Source: Burkholderiaceae bacterium | GTDB lineage: Bacteria > Pseudomonadota > Gammaproteobacteria > Burkholderiales > Burkholderiaceae | Assembly (NCBI GenBank): GCA_030151165.1 | Contig: JASLEM010000050.1 | Coordinates: 1 to 23,970 of the forward strand | Direction: 5' to 3' | Length of the DNA: 23,970 nucleotides | Shown here: positions 6,616 through 13,348 of the stretch, piece after piece | Layout: each line of letters starts with the position of its first letter | How positions within the stretch are numbered: the first letter of the stretch is position 1 | Notes under the pieces: model-generated | Seen by the model: the letters and a program-made list of their open reading frames with translations, nothing else | What the model was told of the DNA's origin: nothing | Databases searched by the model: none | Translations under genes and position numbers: made by a program

Positions 6616-7773
6616 CTATTGCACGAAGCGGTTGCCGCGCGACAGCATCGTGAGCTCGACCCAGTTGCTGCCCTGGTGCGTGGCCGCCGCGTAGTTGACG
6701 ACGTAGCCGCCGAGGTCGACACGCCCGAGCGCGGTCATCGCCCGCAGGACGCTCTCGCGCGTCGGATGCGGACCGGCGCGGTGCAGCGCGACCAGCAGCG
6801 TGCGTGCCGCGATGCACGATTCGAGCGACGTGTAGTTCAGCTTCGCGCCGTTGAATTCCTTCAGCGCCTCCGCGCACTCGTGCACCACCGGCACCGACAC
6901 CGCGTTCGAGTCGCGCGGTGACGGGATCACCTGCGACACCATCACGCCACGCGCGAGCGGCCCGACCGACTCCATCAGCTCGTCCGGGTTGACGAAGGAC
7001 AGCGCCGCGATCGACAGCGGCGTGCCCTGCTGGCTGGCGGTGCGCAGCAGGTCGCTCAGCACGCCGTACTGCGTCGTGGTCAGCACGTAGTGCGGCGATT
7101 CCTTGAGCAGGTCGTTGACGGTCGCCGCGCCCACCGTCGCGCCGCGCTTGACGGCGACCACCGCGGGCTTCGGCATGCCGGCGTCCGTGAACGCGGCGGC
7201 GACGGCCTCGTAGTTCGCGCGGCCGACCTCGTCGTCGTAGCACAGGATCACCGCCTTCTCGGCGCCGACGCTGCGCTTGGCCTCGATGATCTTCGCCGCC
7301 TCGTCCTTGTACGACGCGCGGATCGTGAACACGTTGGCCTGGCCGCGCAACCGGCTCGAGCCGCTGAAGGGCGCGTGGAACAGCACCCCGGCCTTCGCGG
7401 CCGCCGCGGCGCCGTCGAGGCTGTTGGTCGCCGAGTTGTAGCCGAACAGCGCGATCGCATTGTCGGCGACCAGCAGCTCCTGCGTGTTGTCGGCCGCGCG
7501 CTGCCGGTTGTTGGCGTTGTCGAGGGTCACCAGCCTGACGCGGTAGCCGAGCGAGTTGCTCGCGTTCGATCGCGCGAAGACGGCGAGCGCGCCGTCGCGC
7601 ATGTCGCGGCCGATGTCGGCGTCCGCACCGCTGAGCGCGACGGACTGGCCGACGACGATTTCCTCCGCGGCGCGCGCCGGCGCCGTCAAGGCGAGGGCGA
7701 GCGAGGCGGTCGACACCGCGGCGGCGAGAACGCCGCGGGTGGCCGCGGCGGCGGCGGGCGGGACGGGCTTCAT
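6616..7773 (-). CDS. ABC transporter substrate-binding protein, Leu/Ile/Val type (orphan)
   Basis: A 385-residue periplasmic binding protein of the LivJ/LivK fold type (Peripla_BP_6-like). Residues 1-35 are a signal peptide with a likely cut after ARA. The mature part opens with IVVGQSVALSGADADIG, the typical first strand and ligand loop, followed by AGVLFHAPFSGSSRLR, then VFTIRASYKDEAA and AVILCYDDEVGRANYEA. The start at 7773 is supported by GGAG six bases upstream; an in-frame ATG at 7785 overlaps that site and was rejected. Family members deliver branched-chain amino acids or aromatic/aliphatic acids to permeases, or sense them. No LivH/LivM/LivG/LivF-type permease or ATPase is in the window, so the partner and ligand are unknown. 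It converges on the W-repeat gene. Confidence 0.88.
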   Translation of the reverse strand: MKPVPPAAAAATRGVLAAAVSTASLALALTAPARAAEEIVVGQSVALSGADADIGRDMRDGALAVFARSNASNSLGYRVRLVTLDNANNRQRAADNTQELLVADNAIALFGYNSATNSLDGAAAAAKAGVLFHAPFSGSSRLRGQANVFTIRASYKDEAAKIIEAKRSVGAEKAVILCYDDEVGRANYEAVAAAFTDAGMPKPAVVAVKRGATVGAATVNDLLKESPHYVLTTTQYGVLSDLLRTASQQGTPLSIAALSFVNPDELMESVGPLARGVMVSQVIPSPRDSNAVSVPVVHECAEALKEFNGAKLNYTSLESCIAARTLLVALHRAGPHPTRESVLRAMTALGRVDLGGYVVNYAAATHQGSNWVELTMLSRGNRFVQ

Positions 7774-7983
7774 GCTTGTCTCCATCGATTGTTTGACCGC
7801 AATGTCGAGCGTCGGCCGCGAATCGATCTTGACGTGCATCAACTTTGTGCACGGGCGGCGCCGGCGTGAGACGAATGTCACGACGATCGGCCGAAAGCTC
7901 CGCTTCAGCCAGCCCGGGGGAAAACACCGGAACGCCGCGCGCGGCGACGCTCCAACAATCGACTCGGGACTTCGCATGCCGAC

Positions 7984-8113
7984 GCGCCGGTCATCCAAGA
8001 CCGGCGCCCGGAATGCGCAAGGCGCCCGACGTCTTGCGACATCGGGCGCCTCACTTCCTGAGTGATGTTCCGGGGTGAAATTTCGGGGCCGGCGTTTCGT
8101 CCGGCCCTTTTTT
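7984..8113 (+). ncRNA. Candidate structured small RNA (3' part), plus strand
   Basis: Four hairpins follow one another: a 9-bp perfect stem GCGCCGGTC/GACCGGCGC at 7984-8007; a 10-bp perfect stem AGGCGCCCGA/TCGGGCGCCT at 8020-8051; a short 5-bp stem TCACT/AGTGA at 8051-8065; and GGGCCGG/CCGGCCC at 8086-8107, followed by six T. The last is a canonical intrinsic terminator only when read on the plus strand, yet both flanking protein genes are on the minus strand. A plus-strand transcript ending here is the simplest explanation. The 5' end is not defined because no good promoter was recognised, and I cannot match it to a known RNA family. The alternative is that the stems serve as the 3' end of the minus-strand gene and the T-run is chance. 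Confidence 0.4.
8086..8113 (+). terminator. Orphan rho-independent terminator
   Basis: Seven-bp perfect stem GGGCCGG/CCGGCCC with loop CGTTTCGT, followed by TTTTTT on the plus strand. On the minus strand the stem is preceded by A's and followed by GAAATTTC, so it would not work as an intrinsic terminator in that direction. The nearest upstream plus-strand gene ends at 6590. Confidence 0.75.
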
Positions 8114-8134
8114 CTGCCCGGCGATCCTCGACGG

Positions 8135-8743
8135 TCAGCCGGCGTGCACGCGGCGCGTCGCGTTGTGGCGCTTGTTGTAGATGCGGCCGCTCTCGCGGTT
8201 GTCGGCGCGCGCGACCTTCGTGTTCTCGCCCGCGCTGATGTGGCCGTTGGCGCCCGCGCGATATTCCTTCCGGTCGATCTTCGACTCGCCGTTCTCGAGC
8301 TTCGCCGTCTCGTGGTTCGTGAGGCCGCCGCCCTTGACGCCGTTCTCGATGCGCTGCTGCTGGTTGATGTTGCGCTGGGTCTCGGCCTGCGCGCGCTGCG
8401 ACGAGGCCGACAGCGGGTTGCCGTTGACGCCGTTGTGCGTGGCGGTGGCGATGTCGCGGCTCGTCTTGTCCTGCGCGGCGTTCAGCTGCGCCTTCTCGGC
8501 GCCGGTCAGCTTGCCGTCCTTCATGTCGCGCGCCTGCAGCTTGTCGACGTGCGCCTCGTCGCGCTGCAGTTCCGCGTTCTCGCGGGTGGTGATGCTGCCG
8601 TTCTGCAGGCCGTTCTCGATGCGGTTTTCCTGGTTCACGTCGCGCTGGACGCTGCCCGCGGCGGTCGCTTGCGCCGAGGCCGCGAACGACGTCGTCAGCG
8701 CCGCGCCGGCGAGGAGGGCGGTCATGAGAAGGGTGCGGTTCAT
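8135..8743 (-). CDS. Exported protein with tandem 66-residue duplication
   Basis: A 202-residue protein with AGGAG seven bases before its ATG. Residues 1-24 are a signal peptide (likely cut after ASA), so it is periplasmic or secreted. The mature protein is two ungapped 66-residue repeats, residues 32-97 and 122-187. Both open with QR-x-[VI]-NQ-x-x-RIENG, and each holds two copies of a G-x-[LI]-[TS]-x-x-E element 28 residues apart (at about 49/77 and 139/167). It is very polar and rich in Asn, Gln, Arg, Glu and Lys, with predicted helices and a basic C-terminus. The G-x-[LI]-[TS]-x-x-E pattern recalls half of an EF-hand loop, but the first Ca-ligand positions are not conserved, so calcium binding is doubtful. 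I think relatives occur in other Burkholderiales; the function is unknown to me. Confidence 0.8.
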   Translation of the reverse strand: MNRTLLMTALLAGAALTTSFAASAQATAAGSVQRDVNQENRIENGLQNGSITTRENAELQRDEAHVDKLQARDMKDGKLTGAEKAQLNAAQDKTSRDIATATHNGVNGNPLSASSQRAQAETQRNINQQQRIENGVKGGGLTNHETAKLENGESKIDRKEYRAGANGHISAGENTKVARADNRESGRIYNKRHNATRRVHAG

Positions 8744-8937
8744 GGTGAGGCTCCTGTTTCGAGTGATCGGGTCGATGGGGTTGCGAACTGTGTCGTTCGT
8801 ACCGGTTCAACGGGATCGGCGAAACGCGAGTTGACCCGGCCGCCGCAACATCACTTCGAGATGCACGCCGTTGACGAGACGGAAACAAGCATCTCGATAC
8901 ACCCGTGCGGACGCCCGACTTGCGCTCCAATACGGCC

Positions 8938-9195
8938 ATGCCCCAGACCGACGACTCCCACGACCTGCCCGCCGCCGACGTCGATGCCGCCGCCATCGAG
9001 AAGCGCCTCACCGACCTCGAGATCAAGGCGAGCTTTTCCGAGGATCTCGTCGACCACCTCAACGCGCTGGTCGTTCGCCAGCAGCAGCAGATCGAGCTGC
9101 TGATGCGCGAGGTCGGCAAGCTCAAGGATCGTGCGCCGGACAGCAGCCCCGGCGGGCCGCGCGATCCGCGCGACGACATCCCGCCGCATTACTGA
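8938..9195 (+). CDS. slyX: SlyX family protein
   Basis: An 85-residue protein of normal SlyX length. Residues ~19-65 form one long coiled-coil helix (IEKRLTDLEIKASFSEDLVD, then LNALVVRQQQQIELLMREV), and the protein ends in PPHY, the family's typical C-terminus. SlyX proteins are small cytoplasmic coiled-coil proteins of unknown biochemical role; the E. coli gene was found near slyD, whose product supports phage phiX174 lysis. The ATG at 8938 is favoured over an upstream GTG at 8905 because the coiled coil then begins at the usual distance. The ClC gene begins 69 bases downstream on the same strand, so the two may be co-transcribed. Confidence 0.88.
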   Translation: MPQTDDSHDLPAADVDAAAIEKRLTDLEIKASFSEDLVDHLNALVVRQQQQIELLMREVGKLKDRAPDSSPGGPRDPRDDIPPHY

Positions 9196-9264
9196 GCCCG
9201 GGTGCGTCGGGCACGATCGGCCGCGAGCGATTACATTTGCACAATAGTTTCCGTGTGCCCGCAG

Positions 9265-10653
9265 ATGTCCTCGCCCGATTCCGGATCCGACGCCGATCCC
9301 GATGCCTCCGACCGCCACCAGCCCGACATCGTCGCCGCGATGCGTGGCGATCTCGCCGACTGGCGCCGCTGGGTCGCGCGCGTCGTCGTGCTCGCGTACG
9401 CCGCGATGGCGGGCCTGTCGGTCGTCGCGTTCAACAAGCTGTGCGACGCCGCGCAGCGCGGCTTCGTCGCCGTGCAGGCCGGGCATCCGCTCGTGCCGCT
9501 GGCCTGGACCACGGGCTGCACCGCGCTCGTCGTCTGGCTGACGCGCCGCTTCGCGCCCGGCGTGGCGGGCTCGGGGATCCCGCAGGTGATGGCGGCGCTC
9601 GACCCCGGGCTCGACGAGGCCGCGCGATCGCGGCTCGTCTCGCTGCGCATGAGCCTGTCGAAGATGCTGCTGACCGCCGGCGGGCTGCTCGGCGGGCTGG
9701 CGATCGGCCGCGAGGGACCGTCGGTGCAGATCGCGGCCGGGGTGATGCATCACGCGCGGCGCTGGCTGCCGCCGCATCCCGGCATCTCCACGCACGGCCT
9801 GCTCGTCGCCGGCGGCTCGGCCGGCATCGCGGCCGCGTTCAACGCGCCGCTGGCGGGCGTGATGTTTGCGATCGAGGAACTGGCCGGCCGCCTCGAGCAG
9901 CGCAGCAGCGGCCTCATCATCGCGGCCATCGTGCTCGCGGGCCTGATGGGCGTCTCTTTCTTCGGCAACGCGACGTACTTCGGCGTCATCCGCGTGCCGC
10001 CGCTGCACCTCGCGATGGCCTGGCCCGCGCTGCTGCTGATCGTCGCGAGCGGCGCGCTCGGCGGCGTGTTCGCGCGGTTGCTGCACGCCTCGCTCACCGG
10101 CCAGGCCGGGCGCATCGACGCGTGGCGCGCGCGCCATCCGATCGCGTTCGCGAGCCTGTGCGGCCTGGCGGCCGGCGTGCTGGGCCTCGCGAGCCATGGC
10201 GCGACGTTCGGCAGCGGCTACGACTACACGCGCGCCTTGCTCGAGGGGCACGCCGACATCCCCTTGCTGTACGTCACGCTGCGCGTCGTCGCGACGTGGG
10301 TCGCCGTCTGGTCGGGCGTGCCGGGCGGGATCTTCGCGCCGTGCCTCGCGATCGGCGCGGGCCTCGGCCACGACGTCGCCGTGCTCGCGGGCGCCGACGC
10401 CGACTCCGCCGCGCTGATCGCGCTCGGCATGGCGGGCTTCCTCGCGGCCGTCACGCAGGCGCCGATGACCGCGTTCATCATCGTGATGGAGATGGTCGGC
10501 GGCCACGCGATGGTGCTGAGCCTGATGACCTGCGCGCTCGGCGCGAGCCTCGTTTCCCGCTGGATCAGCCGGCCGCTCTACGGGTCGCTGATGGCCTCGT
10601 GGCTCGCGCGCGCGAATGCGGCGGCGCCGGCGCTCACTGCACCGTCACGCTGA
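9265..10653 (+). CDS. ClC-type voltage-gated chloride channel / Cl-/H+ antiporter
   Basis: A 462-residue inner-membrane protein with the ClC signature motifs in order: GSGIP (102-106, chloride-coordinating Ser), GREGP (148-152, with the external gating Glu150), IEE (203-205, matching the internal proton-path Glu203 of E. coli ClcA), GGIFAP (354-359) and RPLY with Tyr439, matching the Tyr445 chloride gate. Keeping both glutamates argues for a proton-coupled antiporter and not a passive channel. The hydrophobic helices fit the two-fold ClC repeat, and there is no C-terminal CBS domain. In E. coli such proteins aid extreme acid resistance; here the role is unknown. The first ~25 residues are polar and acidic. 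The ATG at 9265 was chosen; a GTG at 9253 is possible. Its last 20 bases overlap the convergent gene ending at 10634. Confidence 0.93.
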   Translation: MSSPDSGSDADPDASDRHQPDIVAAMRGDLADWRRWVARVVVLAYAAMAGLSVVAFNKLCDAAQRGFVAVQAGHPLVPLAWTTGCTALVVWLTRRFAPGVAGSGIPQVMAALDPGLDEAARSRLVSLRMSLSKMLLTAGGLLGGLAIGREGPSVQIAAGVMHHARRWLPPHPGISTHGLLVAGGSAGIAAAFNAPLAGVMFAIEELAGRLEQRSSGLIIAAIVLAGLMGVSFFGNATYFGVIRVPPLHLAMAWPALLLIVASGALGGVFARLLHASLTGQAGRIDAWRARHPIAFASLCGLAAGVLGLASHGATFGSGYDYTRALLEGHADIPLLYVTLRVVATWVAVWSGVPGGIFAPCLAIGAGLGHDVAVLAGADADSAALIALGMAGFLAAVTQAPMTAFIIVMEMVGGHAMVLSLMTCALGASLVSRWISRPLYGSLMASWLARANAAAPALTAPSR

Positions 10654-13348
10654 ACTGCACCGTCCCCGTGCCGCCGCTGGGCAGCGAGCCCGTGAGCGTC
10701 CACTCGACGCTGCCCGCCGTGCCCGCCGACGGCTGCGCCGTGACGCTGCACGCGGTGATGCCCGCGGGCAATGCGCCGCACGCGGCGCCGGCGAGCACCG
10801 TCCAGGCCGGCGTCGCATCGCGGATCCTGACCGCGCTGACGGCCGACGCGCCCTGGTTCGTGTAGGTGACGGTGTAGGTGATGACGTCGCCCGACGCCGC
10901 CGCCGCCTTGTCGACGGTCTTGACCAGGCGCAGGCCGTCGGCGGTGCCGACGATGGTCAGGTCCTGGCGTGTCGCCTGGCTCGTCAACGTGTTGTTGGCG
11001 TAGGCCCAGCCGGCGGTCAGCACATACGTGGTCCGGGTATCGTTCGCCGCCGTCTGCGGCACGAACACCTTGACGATCACGCACACCGTCTGGTCGGCCG
11101 TGACCGAGGTCGTGCCGGTGAGCGCCACCTCGCCGGTGTCGAGCTGGCCGTTGCAGTTCGTGTCCAGGTAGGTCGTCGCGCTCCAGCCGATCGGCGCGGC
11201 CGTGGTCGGCGCGACCGCGAAGCCCAGCTGGCCCGCGCTGCCCGCGTGGAACGCGTGCGCGAAGATCGCGGTCGTGCCGGCCGCGACCGACTGCTGGCCG
11301 TCGGTGTCGAGGCGGTTGATCGGCACGTCGCCGAAGTTGACGCCGGTGTAGACCGTGCCGATCACGTGCGTGAAGCTGGTCGTCGCGCCGGTGAGCGCGA
11401 ACGTGCCGCCGGTGGTGCCGGCGCTGCCCGAGACGAACACCGACGCCGGGTCCGCCGCCTGAGCGACCTTCAGCACGCCGGTGCCCGCCGTGCTCGGCAC
11501 CCACAGCTGGTAGGCGCCGGTGGCGTCGCTGCGCTGGCTGTCGTAGACGGTCGCGCCGGTGGCGTCGGTGATGCTGACCAGCGTGTTGCCGATCGCCGCC
11601 TCGCCGCCGTCCCTGATGCCGTTGTTGGCCGTGCCGCCGGCCACGCCGTTGTCCTTGAACACCGTGCCCGCGACGCTGCTGCCGTGGAACAGGCCGAAGC
11701 TCTGGTTGACGAGATCGGCCGTCGTGATCGTGATCGCGCGCGAGAGCGTCGTCGGCCCCGTGCCGACCCAGCCGGTGGGCGCGGCGGGCGTCACGTTGTT
11801 CGTGGCGTTCGACGTGCTGATCACGACGGTGTAGGCCGCGGGATTCAGCGTCGGGAACGCGTAGTTGCCGGTCGTCGGGTCGACGGCGACGACCAGCGAC
11901 GCGACGGTCGGCGTCGCGGGGGCGACGAGCTTCGCGTAGAGCGTCGCGCCGGTGCCGAGCTCGCCGCTGTCCTGGCGCGCGTTGTGGTTCGCGTCGGCGT
12001 AGACGCAGCCCGACACCGCGCACTCGAGGTACTCGCCGCCGCTGGTGACGTCGACCTCGCCGAGCCGCACGCCGACGAGGCTCAGCAGCGGGTCGACGAG
12101 CGCGGAGGTCAGGCCGGTCACGACCGGCGCGATGGCGACCTGCACGAGCGTGTTGAGCACCGGCAGCACGACCGCGTCGAGCACGCCGAGGCTGGGCGTG
12201 ATGCTGAGCGTGAGGTTGCCGAGCAGCGAGCCGAGCAGCGAGGTCTCGAAGCCGGCGGCGGTGGTCGCGGTCTGCGTCTGCAGCGCGGTGCCGCTGAAGG
12301 TGAGCGTCGTGGGCAGCGGCGCGTTGCCGACGATCGCCGCCTTGGCCATGATCGAGACGTTCAGCGAGTTGATCACGAGCTGGCCGATGATGCCGGGCGA
12401 CAGGTCGGTCGCGGGGTTGATCGCGTGCGAGCGGTTGAAGAACACGGCGTCGGACATCTGCCCGAGGTAGATCGCGGCGATGCCCGGCGTGACCTGCACC
12501 GACATCGTGTTGGCGATCGCGTTGACCGCGCTGATGACGCCGCTCGCGTTGGCGACCTCGAGGTACAGCGTCAACTGGCCGAGCGTCACGCTGGTGCCGC
12601 CGACGCCGGGCAGCGCGTTCAGCGCGGACGTGTTGAGGTTGAGCGACAGCAGGTTCAGCGCGAGCTTCACGCGCAGCGCCGAGGTGTGGAACGTGGTGCC
12701 CACCGGGCCGCACACGTAGACCGGCGGCTCGACCGCCTGCGCCGAGATCTGCACCGAGGTCGCGAGCCCCGCGATGCCCAGCGTCGCGCCGGAGACGGTG
12801 ATCGGCGCGGGCGTCGTCAGGACGTTCTGGCCGTTGTACAGCTGCGCGATGCCGTTGACCAGCTGCAGCGCGTTGATGCTGGTGTTGCCGACCAAGCCGT
12901 CGCTGGAGAGGAGGTCGCCGAGCCTGATCGTGCCCGGCACGGCGATGTTGGCCGCGATGTCGCCGAGCGCGATCGCGAGCGACGTGTTGCCCGCCTGCGA
13001 GGCCGCCGTGCTGGCCGCGCCGGCGATCTGCGCGATCGTGACGGGCGTGTTGAGCGCGGTCTGAGGCGTCGACACGCCGAGCGTCGTCTGCAGCGCGGAG
13101 ATCGTCTTCAGCAGCGAGACGTTGCCGCCGGCCACGGCGTTCCAGTCGAGGACGCTGATGTTGACGGTGGAGTTTGTCAGCTGCCCGAGCAGCACGTTCA
13201 GCAGCGGGCCCTGCGTCGACGAGACGCTCGCGAGCCGCGGCCCGGCCATCACGCAGCCGCCGCCGGTGCAGGCGGCCGCGAGCTGCGGCAGCGCGAGCGC
13301 CGCGCATGCGAGGACGGCCGCGAGGAGGCGCTTCAACGCGGGCAGCAC
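10634..13348 (-). CDS. Secreted TadG_C-like / SdrD_B-like / DUF11 fusion protein
   Basis: A 904-residue protein starting at GTG 13348, inside the end of the upstream gene (16-base overlap), with GGGAG four bases upstream, so translation is probably coupled. Residues 1-26 are a signal peptide; Cys27 after LAAA could be a weak lipobox. Residues ~75-440 resemble the C-terminal domain of TadG pilus proteins (TadG_C, DUF2134): NVSLLKTISALQTTLG, ITVSGATLGIAGLA, YVCGPVGTTFHTSALRVKLA and, at the end, VDPLLSLVGVRLGEVDV. Two SdrD_B/Cna_B-like modules follow (~445-510 with YADANHNARQDSGE; ~558-630 with NNGIRDGGE), then a region with DTNCNGQLDTGE (729-740) and a C-terminal DUF11 domain (~802-904). The TadG N-terminal membrane segment is absent. 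It is probably a surface or periplasmic structural protein. The gene itself is certain; the TadG_C link is moderately so. Confidence 0.82.
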   Translation of the reverse strand: MLPALKRLLAAVLACAALALPQLAAACTGGGCVMAGPRLASVSSTQGPLLNVLLGQLTNSTVNISVLDWNAVAGGNVSLLKTISALQTTLGVSTPQTALNTPVTIAQIAGAASTAASQAGNTSLAIALGDIAANIAVPGTIRLGDLLSSDGLVGNTSINALQLVNGIAQLYNGQNVLTTPAPITVSGATLGIAGLATSVQISAQAVEPPVYVCGPVGTTFHTSALRVKLALNLLSLNLNTSALNALPGVGGTSVTLGQLTLYLEVANASGVISAVNAIANTMSVQVTPGIAAIYLGQMSDAVFFNRSHAINPATDLSPGIIGQLVINSLNVSIMAKAAIVGNAPLPTTLTFSGTALQTQTATTAAGFETSLLGSLLGNLTLSITPSLGVLDAVVLPVLNTLVQVAIAPVVTGLTSALVDPLLSLVGVRLGEVDVTSGGEYLECAVSGCVYADANHNARQDSGELGTGATLYAKLVAPATPTVASLVVAVDPTTGNYAFPTLNPAAYTVVISTSNATNNVTPAAPTGWVGTGPTTLSRAITITTADLVNQSFGLFHGSSVAGTVFKDNGVAGGTANNGIRDGGEAAIGNTLVSITDATGATVYDSQRSDATGAYQLWVPSTAGTGVLKVAQAADPASVFVSGSAGTTGGTFALTGATTSFTHVIGTVYTGVNFGDVPINRLDTDGQQSVAAGTTAIFAHAFHAGSAGQLGFAVAPTTAAPIGWSATTYLDTNCNGQLDTGEVALTGTTSVTADQTVCVIVKVFVPQTAANDTRTTYVLTAGWAYANNTLTSQATRQDLTIVGTADGLRLVKTVDKAAAASGDVITYTVTYTNQGASAVSAVRIRDATPAWTVLAGAACGALPAGITACSVTAQPSAGTAGSVEWTLTGSLPSGGTGTVQFSVTVQ

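Larger units (their letters stand above)
7774..8134. other. 361-base intergenic region with serial hairpins
   Basis: No credible protein gene was seen. The left part serves as the leader of the minus-strand substrate-binding protein. The right part (7984-8113) holds four hairpins, the last a plus-strand intrinsic terminator; these are listed separately as a candidate non-coding RNA. No clear sigma-70 promoter was found on either strand here. Confidence 0.6.

Noticed and set aside
4571..6694. A 707-codon plus-strand open frame opposite the glycoamylase-domain gene
   Set aside because: It has Arg/Val/Ala-rich shadow composition with no motifs, and it overlaps the well-supported W-repeat gene in another frame.
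8020..8051. 10-bp stem as a terminator for the minus-strand duplicated-repeat gene
   Set aside because: On the minus strand only TTGCGCATT follows, which is not a convincing U-tract.
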